From positions 1 to 64,000 of the forward strand of contig NC_037316.1 in NCBI RefSeq assembly GCF_000143535.2: 64,000 bases of DNA, given 5' to 3'. Made by a program: the position numbers and the translations under genes. Shown here in pieces: positions 54,958 to 64,000 of this stretch (positions are counted from its first letter, which is position 1; each line of letters opens with the position of its first letter). The stretch comes from Botrytis cinerea B05.10. Taxonomy: Eukaryota; Ascomycota; Leotiomycetes; Helotiales; Sclerotiniaceae. The notes below the pieces were generated by a model, which did not search any database, had not been told where the DNA came from, and saw nothing but the letters and a program-made list of their open reading frames with translations.

Positions 54958-56686
54958 CTAGAATGCCATCGCATCTGTATCTCGCTCCCTTTTAATTTTG
55001 ATATCGCTTTCATCTTTCATTAGAGCTGCGACAAATGATCTGAAGTAGTCTACGTATGGCTTCAAACTTGTTTTCTCCCAATCTTGTATGCTTTTTCCAT
55101 CCAAATCACCAGCTTCGGGCGGGGTCCACTGGTCGATCTCACCCAGAAGTTCAGTCACAGTTGGTACAGCCAGAGGATCAAAATCCCCCACATGTCTGGT
55201 GTCTATAGGAACACACACTCTTCCTGTGCCTGGGTGTACGACGAAAGGACTTTTGAGTAAATGGTTGAGATGTTTGCTGACTTCGATATCAAGTCGAGGG
55301 TACGTGTATTCGAGAACAATATCTTGCTTCGCTTCTAGTAAGGCTCTTGGATCCAAACCCTTGGTAGATTTTGCCAATGCATCAATATCAGCCCATTTCG
55401 ATGTTGATGACCGTCCAGGAGCAGAGCTCCACTTTTTCCGTAAACTTTCATTCAGTGTTCTGTCAGGTAGAAGCTGTAATAACTTGTCGATCTTATCGTC
55501 TTCCTCCCACGGATCTTGATCATGAAGGATATCGTTTTGGAAGTGCCCTTTAAGTATATCGAGACTTCGTCTGCTTCTTATTAGTAAAAGGAAGAATTGA
55601 AGTATAAATGTACATACAATACGTGCGGATGCAGTGGTCTTTTCACATTAACTTTTTTCGCAGTTTGTGATCCACCTCGAATGACCTCTAGATATCCTGC
55701 AATAGCCCTTCTCTTCTGGTCGTCCATTTGCCTGGCTTTCTTGTCGCATACCCAAGCGTGAGCTCCTCTCCTTCCAGAATATACCCACATGATATGTTTG
55801 AAACCAAAATCGTCACGTAGCGCAACATCAACCACTTTGATAGCCATAGTAATGAATTGCCAGCACTTATTGCAGATGTTTGCTTTGTCGCAGCACGTTC
55901 TGATCTCGTCGTAATCCGTCAAATCGATATCGAAGCATAATTCTTTGGCTATTGGTCGAAAGGCGGAAGACTTGCGAAGTGTTTTGCGATCCCTGGGATT
56001 TGTACTATATACTGGGCCAATTTCGAATCTTGACGGCATAAGACGAAGGACATCCTTACGTAGACTGTAGTTTATTAGCGCAAGTGGGCCTATGTGATAC
56101 ACCATCACTTACAGATCGGAGGTTGGGAATGCTTGGTATCGCAAGTATGCATCGTTTTGAAGGGTGAATGCAAATTCACGATGTCCAAAGTCGGTTGAGG
56201 GCGTCGGAGAATGATTGAGCCATTGAAATAAGTGGCGCCAAGGGAAAAGTCTCTGATAAAAGGATCGCATAACTTCCGGATCTGATGATCGCGATGTAGG
56301 ACCTATATTTCTTGATATATACTTAGCTTATGAGTGCGGAGCATGGCTTTCAATACTTACACTGGGGAAGCTGGCGCTTCAGGTGAGCTGGACACCTTTT
56401 CCTCTTTCGCATTTGTACTTGGGAATTCATCGTCAGACTCTAAATCTGCAAACAAATCTGATAAATTGGTCTCGATTTTCGCAGCCGCCTGAGGTATCGC
56501 CTCGCTTTGTACTCCAGCGTCTGCCATTGTAATATCTTCGTCATCATTCAACTCAGCAACCTGCGTGTTGGCAGACGCATTCTCTGCTTCTTGACTTATT
56601 TGTGCGTCATCCCGGTTCTCTTCGCTATCTGCCATATTCTCTTGTGATTTTATCGAGGGTTCTCCGGCGGATATAGAGTGTGGCAT
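54958..56686 (-). CDS. PRI1: DNA primase small (catalytic) subunit
   Basis: Exons 56686-56361, 56310-56113, 56064-55618 and 55570-54958; introns of 50, 48 and 47 bp; about 527 aa. The first acceptor (ATCAAG) was chosen because it alone keeps the frame; its exact site is uncertain. An acidic, disordered N terminus leads to DPEVMRSFYQRLFPWRHLFQWL and FGHREFAFTL. The catalytic region follows: RPIAKELCFDIDLTDYDE (metal-binding DxD), the zinc-binding CC...CNKCWQF, VYSGRRGAHAWV and RSLDILKG. It makes RNA primers within DNA polymerase alpha-primase. The extended N terminus and length are usual for filamentous ascomycetes. Confidence 0.95.
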
Positions 56687-57278
56687 AATGAGGTTCGTGT
56701 ACGTACTCGCATTCCCAAGATTTTAGCAGAAGTAACTTCAGTCTCGTACCGAAAATCAATTTAAACTATCCACGCGTTGGACGCGATCAGTCCCCTTTTC
56801 GCGATTATGCGCTAAGATAAGCTGATAATGATCAATGAATTCATGGAGTAATCCGCCTCCCGGATTCATGCCACCAAAAAAATGAATGTAGTGATTGGGA
56901 AACATTGTCGAAATCTCGAAATTAATATTCCCCATATTTAAAGATTCGAATTTATCCTACTCGCATACTCGATGTAAGACTAATGGCGAAATGCTATTGA
57001 CGGCTTCCTTTGTCACTCGTTTTATCTATGGAAGGCAGTAACCACCTTGAAATTGAATGCACTATTCGAGGATCCCCCTTTCCTCTCGACAATGTAATGG
57101 AAATAATCCAAATATGATACCAGGAGAGGGTTCGCTATTTGTATTTTCTCCTTTCCAAACGCTTTCAACACCTCTGCTGGAAATCCGTACTCATATCAAA
57201 TCATTCTTTGAAGCCAAGAGATTATAAAATCCAACAACATAGATATCTCCTTCCCACTGCAGGATTCTGAAAGGCACA
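56687..57278. other. Divergent promoter region of the primase gene and the gene at 57279
   Basis: A 590-bp spacer between divergent start codons; no coding recognised. ACGCGTTGGACGCG near 56775 contains an ACGCGT (MCB-like) core, the binding site of the G1/S factor MBF in yeasts, which would suit a replication gene. Confidence 0.4.
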
Positions 57279-58028
57279 ATGGAACGAACTAATCCCTTCG
57301 ATGGTTTACCAATGTATGAGATTTCTACCGCCCTGTTGCATTCATGCTTATACAATGTCATATACAGTTCCCCCTTCGCCAAGAATTGGTCTCCATTTTA
57401 TGTCAAATTTCCAAGCGAGCAATATCCAATAAAATATGACGTCGAGAACGAACGTGTGAGTACTAAAAACACGTTTTTCAACGACCTGGGCTTGCACCGT
57501 ACCCCTGATCTAGCTCTTAGACTCGATGGTTGTTTTCGAATTCCTTTACAGTTGATCCTACGATGGTTGCAAGAAGACCATATGGATGTGATATTGAGCG
57601 AGCTTCAGAAGAGGGAGCACCAACCCTTGTTTGACAATACCTCGGGTGAAAATGCTTGGACGAACACCGTCATACACTTGTGTATACTTTGTGAGAATTG
57701 GGACTTTCCCCTTGCTTTTAACGCAGCAATGAATCACCTATTACATCTACGAGACTTTTCATTTATGGCCCCGAAGCAAATCGAGGCCATTTACAGGATT
57801 ACCCACGCTGGATCGATTTTGCGTGGATTGATCGTGGATATTATCTCGAGCACAACGCCTCAAGATACAATGAGACGTTTAGGGTCACTCGAAAGCTCAC
57901 TTCCAGACGAAAAGTTCGAGGAGCTTTTGGATGATTTGAGGACACGCGAAGTTCCCGAACACTCGTTGTTTGATTCTGCTGGCAATCTTATAATTGGTCG
58001 GTTAGTGGAATATCATATGAAGTTATAG
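57279..58028 (+). CDS. Unknown protein resembling fungal BTB/POZ-associated proteins
   Basis: A 249-aa single frame from ATG 57279. A short N-terminal region (FYVKFPSEQYPIKYDVENE) leads to an all-helical part (QLILRWLQEDHMDVILSEL; WDFPLAFNAAMNHLLHLRDF; APKQIEAIYRITHAGSILRGLIVD) reminiscent of the C-terminal halves of fungal BTB-domain proteins. A convincing BTB domain itself is not visible. No signal peptide. Family assignment is weak. Confidence 0.6.
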   Translation: MERTNPFDGLPMYEISTALLHSCLYNVIYSSPFAKNWSPFYVKFPSEQYPIKYDVENERVSTKNTFFNDLGLHRTPDLALRLDGCFRIPLQLILRWLQEDHMDVILSELQKREHQPLFDNTSGENAWTNTVIHLCILCENWDFPLAFNAAMNHLLHLRDFSFMAPKQIEAIYRITHAGSILRGLIVDIISSTTPQDTMRRLGSLESSLPDEKFEELLDDLRTREVPEHSLFDSAGNLIIGRLVEYHMKL

Positions 58029-60806
58029 GAGAATACAAAGCGTCCATCGTTTTTTCCGGTGCTTTTACGGCTTGTTTTGCGAATGCAGCGTGAGTTCTGA
58101 AATGGAGGGATGGTCTATTTTTTTTCGAGACATGTTGAATCTGTGAAGATGGAAAGTAGTAATAGCTGGTACAGATAGCATGCGTGTAGCTAAAGCAGCG
58201 TTTAAAACCTCAACATTAAAGCCGACTTTCAATTTTTGTAAAACTTTTGTTCGGCTCAATAAGCGTGGCAGCTTATGTATGTTCATTTTGATATGTTACA
58301 TAGCTGGATAGTTCATCCATGCGCTCATTAATCAACAGAAAGGCAACTCAGGCCATTTTGTACCTTGTTAGACCACCCGTCCATCTGTTTATTGCATGGA
58401 ACTTCATACATAATGCTGAAGGCTATCTATCCGGACTTTGATTGTTGTCTATTGTCAGAGAGAATGCCCAGAGGATTGGTGCATTTCAGGTAGTGTAATT
58501 TAACATTCTCCGGAATGAGAGCTCTCCTTAATCAAGTAGACATGGATTGTATACTCAGCGGTCATGATCCACTTCTATTTTGGGTGGGAGAGAAAGTTAC
58601 TTTTGCAAAATTTCGACGCGGTTACGTTGCTCCACAAGGAACCAGTCTTGGTGGTCAGCAGTTACGATGAAGATAATTCTTGACCACAGACACATTCGAA
58701 AGATACTAATGCTTGTTTGATGAGCCAAGGTTCAGAATGCATGCCGCACTCTTTAAATTATGCTTTCGGTTATATTTTAAGATGTCGTCATCAAGCTTTT
58801 CTCTAACAAGCTAGATCTCGCCAAACTATTGAGGTTCTCACCGGCGATTATACAAAGCTTTAAAAAGTCTCATGATTCGGCAATTATTTCCTACTACAAT
58901 CTCCAGCAAAAATTATAGACCGCTTTTCAACAATTTTTTGTAGAGACTCTTAAGTCAAGATAGCACAACTTCTCACACCGCCGTCTGCTGGGAAGCAGCG
59001 ACATTATCGTCAGTGCTTACGGAAAATGGATGTCGACAAAGTGCAGCAGACAGGCAAATTTTATTCGGCGAACAATAAAAATACTAGACGCCCACAGTCA
59101 GACAGCAGCTGACATCATGAATACCAACATCTTTCTTAAATACAAAGAAAATCCACTTGAATATCATCTCATCTTGCAAAACAAGTGATTCTAGAGGTTT
59201 TCTATATAAAAAAAGGATAGTTCTAGGGGTTCCGTATACCCAGACATAAATACGCCTCCACGACGGATTTGAGTTCTTCAAACTCAAAGTTGATGACCTG
59301 CTTTAAGTTTCAAAGGATAGAGTTTATTTCAATGTTGAGCTTTTTATATGATAGATCCTGACACGTAAACTCTATGCGTCATATCTTAGCCAAGCTTGAG
59401 ATATCTAGAGCTCCACTCACCCCCTTAACACCGGTAAGGAATAACCATGGCATAAATTGCATGAGCCCGGAAAGAAATGGATCACTCGGCAAGATCTTTA
59501 ATGGGACAGAGACCACCCCAAAAAAGATGTTACGAAACAAGACAAACCCCAAATACGAAGAGAATGCGAGTTACCGTTCTGAAATTCAGTTCATTAGGAA
59601 GGACAACAATCATAGCAACAAAATAGGATTTAACTCAAGTGTGGCAGATTGAACTTCCTGGTGAGGAAACGCATGTATTAGATATTTAGGTAGTCGAATC
59701 CAGAAAGAGTCGAGCACAACCAAGTACCCGTATGCACTATGAACATGTTTTTGCTTTATCTTGTACATATGTATAAGATACCTAAGCATAGTAGCTCACC
59801 TAACGAAAGAATATTCAATTGTAATATTGTTGAACTCACGTCTAAATACTGATAGACATTGTGTTATAACTATTTTAGGATTTATCCATTCATGAATTCA
59901 TTCTCAACGTTCAAATCTTGGGGAACTTTAAACGACAGAGACCAAATCAGATCATCCAATTTAACCATTATAAAACTTGTACACCATTATGCATATAACA
60001 CGCAAGATTACTCATTTTCAGATCCGAAATGAGAAAATCGAGAAATCACTAGATCTATCTGGGCCTGGCAAGTTATCTATATGTTGTCAATAACTCAATC
60101 ATCTAGTCTAATCATATACAACGAAAGTTATCGTCCAATATAGCACAATCAATCTATTGTTACGTTGATTGGAGTCAAAATTTCTTATCTGCTTTTAATA
60201 TCTTATGGTTCTGATAGAATTTTGTGATTTTGAACCAACACTTCAAGAACTCAAAGCTCCTATACAATACCTGAAAGCTGATATTGTTGATTTGCTCGAA
60301 TTAAGTACTGTGACAAACTAATGTCCTGTGGTATCAGTTCAAGACATGTCTTTGATGACAAGATTGCACACGGAAATTGAAGTTTTGGAACATTCTGTGT
60401 GTAAGATGACATTAACATAAATTTATAGTCAAATCATTATATCTATAACTGGTATATGTTGGATGAAGTCTCTAGGTACATGTATCTGACGAGGTGTATT
60501 GGTAGATACATGGATATCATGAATAGATATATCCTACCTGCATACTTTTACATGTTATCCAACACTAGATCCTGTCATTTCACGAAAGACATATCTTGTA
60601 TGATTATTTCTTATCTTTGGAGTCTATGATTTAAAATTCGCTTGTGCATTCCTAACCACGCATATACAAGAACTCCTACAACTATCAAAAAAAAACTTGA
60701 AAATCCACGAAAAGTCCTCGAAGTGCCCCGAAGTGCCCCGAAGCCGACCTTCTAGGAGCATCCACACGCCAAGTACCACCATAACTCTCGATAATAGCTC
60801 CAGAAA
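58029..60806. other. Long gene-free stretch (about 2.8 kb)
   Basis: AT-leaning sequence without protein-like frames. A 92-codon + frame at 59374-59652 has low-complexity Asn/Lys-rich content and no splice partners. No inverted terminal repeats were recognised. Confidence 0.4.
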
Positions 60807-62922
60807 TCATATAACTCCCATTACTCCCGCCAAGAGATCGCCTATTTGTTGTCTCTTGTCTCCTCTAACCTTCCTACGCTTGCTTGGTCGAGATCCTGAG
60901 CCATTAGCATCGCTACCCATTATCTCCTCGGACTGCTCACGGATCCTAGTTCTAGCGACAGGTATTGCGATACGTGTATAAACATAGCCTTTTGCGCCAA
61001 CCCCGAGGTTTTTGCTAGTATATTTGAGCGATCTATCACTCATTCCACCATCGTAAAATGGCTGATGCAAATCCGCCTTCGACGGTGCATAAGATAGCTC
61101 TGGACCGAGACGAAGAGAAACAAATGGAATAGAAGATATGAATTCACCGGAGACCATGGGAACAAATTCGTCGACCTTTAAGCCAGCGGCACGCAAGTCC
61201 TCATCGTTGCGAAGTTCGCTAAGTCGATTAAGAGAGGTAAGGGTGCGGAATTCCCAAGTTTCAAGCTCACGATATTCTTTGCGACTGATGTAATCCACAG
61301 CTTCAAAGTGAGAGAGGCCAGTTCTCTTGAGTTTGGCGCGGCCAGCGGGGGTTCTTTCCATCGCTCTCACTTGCTCCTCGGCGTGAAGATATGCGCTATT
61401 TCGCGCTGCGGATGAAGTTCCTCCTGTAAGTAAGGTCGGTACATCTGCTCGAGGTATCATTGTGACTTTTGCTTTATCCCACAAAGGTTTGGCAGTGGAT
61501 CTACGGATTGGTCTGGCCTGTGATAATTGTTGTTAGAAGTTGTTTTGTTGGAATAGCATATGCAAGGCACGTGCTCGAGTAGGTTTTGAGAAATTCAGAA
61601 CACAAAGGTCCGTGCTCAGACCATTACCGAGATCCTTTCAAGAGAAAAAGGGGTTCAAGAATAAAAAGGAAACGACTTACAGGAAGTCCAAGACTTGCGC
61701 GCAGAGCCATAATATGCTTTACACAATCTGACTGTAAGATTTCAAGTAATGCCCCATCAGGGTGTACTTCCCAGCCAAGTTTCCCAGCACTGAGTTGAGC
61801 CAACCCATTGAAGCCACAGTCCACAACGTCGAAAACAGCCAAAGCAGGAAAGTCGTTTAAGTATTGGAAGCAATTGTTTGTGATTTCCAGGAAGTTTCGA
61901 AGCTTCAAGATTCTCAAGACTTTGAATCCTTTTCCCGTCGCTGCTACTTCGCCCCAGGTTTTGATCACTCTGTCTCCGAAGCTCGTATCGAATTGCTTAC
62001 CGGCAGTCCTTACATGTTTGCCATGCTTTGGATTAGAGATCTCGAGAGCTACTAAGTTAGAAAGTGTAGATAATTCGACCATATTAGAAGTGCTGAAAGC
62101 AGTGGTAATAGATAAGTGTACAAGAAAGTCGAAAGTAACCGATTTGAGTGGCTTTGTATAGACAGATAAGGACGGGACTGGCTCTTCAACAGAACCACTA
62201 TATCTAAATTGGCTTAGAATGGCACCCTCTTGTCGATCGAGGGCTTTTGAAAAGGCCTTCCACGTATTAAAACTGTTGGCACATCTATCTAAAATCAGTA
62301 CTTGTATGCAAGGCAGTTGTCAAATATTCGGAGTTATGTGCCCTGCAATTAGGATTATACAGAATCCTTGCAGCGCTCCTCAATTCAATAGTAAAGTAAG
62401 GGAAATGACTATAACTAACCTCTTGGACAGTTCACGCCAAAGGTACTCGAGCTGTATTGAAGGCATGTTCTTGATGCTTTCATAGGTAATACTACTAATG
62501 TTTTTAACAATCGAATCGACCGCAAGTTGCATTAAACGTGGTACATGGGGCTTTCTACGTTTGAATTGTGCGGCGATTACTTCCTCGGCGGTGAGCTCTT
62601 GATCTTCATCAGATTCTTCCCAATTTGCTTCTAAAAGTTCCCTAAATGGATGTCAGATGCCGTTTTTCACATTGAGTGAATAGAAAATGATAAAAGATAG
62701 GGAAGCAGCTTACTCAAATTGAGAATCCCAGTGGTAGTCCGAGACTTGAAGTTCCCGTGAAGTTGTTTCCTGCGATACTAGACCCGAGTCGGGGTCAATT
62801 ATTCGTCTAGGACCGCCCAAGACGCCACGCGGAAGAGTAGTTGATGGTTTAAGAAGGCGAAGTCCACGAGCGCGCTGGCTCTGCTCACGGAAGTAGCCAT
62901 TCATTCTCGTTGTTAGTGACAT
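60807..62922 (-). CDS. Conserved-looking protein with leucine-rich-repeat-like core and basic C terminus
   Basis: Exons 62922-62714, 62641-62420, 62272-61681 and 61517-60807; introns of 72, 147 and 163 bp; all phases match; about 577 aa. The N terminus is basic and Arg-rich. An acidic helix (ANWEESDEDQELTAEEVIAAQFK) and a region like an RNI/F-box protein follow (MQLAVDSIVKNISSITYESIKNMPSIQLEYLWREL). Irregular LRR-like strands come next (LSNLVALEISNP; FKVLRILKLRNFLEITNNCFQYL; FPALAVFDVVDC). The C terminus carries an NLS-like PSKRRKVRGDKR. I do not recognise a named family. A nuclear or chromatin/ubiquitin-adaptor role would be guesswork. Confidence 0.7.
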
Positions 62923-64000
62923 GTTTGTGATGGATTTGCTTATGATAAGACGCTTGTATTATGAAAGATTGATGACTGCAGTTATAGGAGAAGGCTTTCG
63001 AAAACTGCGATTTCTAATTCCTAGGACATGTAGACAAAGGTCTTCTGCAAATATCCCAATGAAATTGGCGCTTGCAGCTGCAAAAGAAGACTTCTGGTAT
63101 TTTGGTAAGTTGTTGAGTATGATGGCTTTGGTTATGAAGGAGAACCAAATGGAGCTGGGTATAGTTTGCGGCTGTATCAGAATAAAATGAGTGTGTAGTT
63201 GGCAACTTAACTCATCGAACTATTTCTCAAGCCGATCAGATCGACGGGTATGATACCTAGAGGCACATTTGGCCGATCAAACCTTTCATCCGGATATAAT
63301 GGCAAATGGGAATACTTGTGGCGGGAAGAAACCTGTAAATGATCGAGCTCGATGAATAAATTTGGAGTGCAGTGAAAAATAAATTTAGTAGACTCAGACC
63401 GCCGATACAAAAGTGGAAATTAGATGAATTAAGATACCAGAACTTTGACTTCCAGGGGTATGTTCCGCGAATAATTGGAGTTCAAGAATCTAGTACACAA
63501 TATTTAAAAACCGTCGAAGCGGAAGAGAACGAGATGGGTGGGTTTGAGAAAACGGAAGAGACGGCAATGAGGTGTCGATTGTTATGGCATTTCAACTGAA
63601 ATTGATGCCTTAGGAAGGATGAATTGCATTGCCTTACCTTGCCTCGCCTCTGACTGTCTTCTGAGGATTTAGACAATCTGAATCATCCCATCAAGGTTCT
63701 CTATCATATCATTTCCTAACTCACTCCAAGAGAAACTTTGAACATGCGCGTGTTTAACATGAAGTTTGTGATGACTCAGCATCGCGGCTACCTTTTTCCG
63801 TTCCCGCCCCACCAAACACCGGCCATCTCTGAACTACAACTCATAGATTTGAGCTTCCGTGGAAGAAACGTTTCAGCGTGAAAAAGCTCCAAGTGTAGTA
63901 GGCAACTTTCTTTTCTTGAGCTTAGGTAAGTGGCCTATTGTATCGTGAGAAATATGATTCTTGTTTGCCGACTTGTAATCGACGAATAAACGACAATTTC
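62923..64000. other. Upstream region at the right edge, no gene supported
   Basis: Short frames on both strands (62921-63190 +, 63372-63599 +, 63482-63676 -) overlap each other and lack protein-like patterns or splice signals. The promoter of the 62922 gene is expected here. Confidence 0.4.

Noticed and set aside
59374..59652. 92-codon + frame
   Set aside because: Low-complexity Asn/Lys-rich, isolated in AT-leaning DNA, no splice partners.

Overview
The window is nuclear DNA of a filamentous ascomycete. Its genes carry short introns (about 47-300 bp) with GTRNGT donors and CTAAY branch points. Recognisable housekeeping genes include a DHH1-type DEAD-box helicase, the primase small subunit and an Lst7/folliculin homologue. 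HET-domain genes and AT-rich blocks dominated by C-to-T / G-to-A changes (the footprint of repeat-induced point mutation, RIP) are also present. A dead 1.84 kb Fot1/Flipper-size pogo element makes a Leotiomycete of the Botrytis/Sclerotinia kind my best guess, but the species cannot be fixed from sequence alone.

Layout. (1) 0.1-8.5 kb: a one-directional, minus-strand cluster of genes that I do not recognise, with little RIP. It holds a 211-aa protein, a four-exon 118-aa protein with an acidic EDELFE-repeat tail, a Lys-rich spliced protein, and a large unit of three open frames ending in a ~930-aa protein. The cluster is headed (7574-8473) by 13 copies of a 25-bp inverted-repeat motif at quantised spacing. 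A further, more palindromic copy lies inside the cluster at 3399-3423. This is the strongest candidate for an undescribed system. (2) 8.5-17 kb: an AT-rich repeat block with a MITE nested inside a second MITE, three copies of a ~450-bp LTR-like repeat and the Fot1-like element. One intact FAD monooxygenase gene survives in the middle. (3) 17-24.5 kb: a small CxxC protein with a long pyrimidine-rich leader, an APH-fold phosphotransferase, a 280-bp hexanucleotide microsatellite and a decayed short-chain dehydrogenase. (4) 25-45 kb: accessory genes. These are an Aim6-like protein, a single-pass DUF4097-like protein, a secreted S41-type peptidase, two HET-family genes, a dead beta-lactamase-like hydrolase and an NAD-dependent epimerase/NmrA-like protein. 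(5) 46.7-63 kb: core genes (Lst7, Dhh1, Pri1) and two conserved-looking unknowns, separated by long gene-free stretches.

How the genes relate. The core genes serve TORC1 signalling, mRNA decay and DNA replication and are not functionally clustered. The accessory half mixes HET/self-recognition, secreted hydrolysis and detoxification-type enzymes with several broken copies, as expected of a fast-evolving region next to transposon-rich DNA. Splice sites were placed by eye from consensus signals and frame continuity. They are good models, not proven transcripts.
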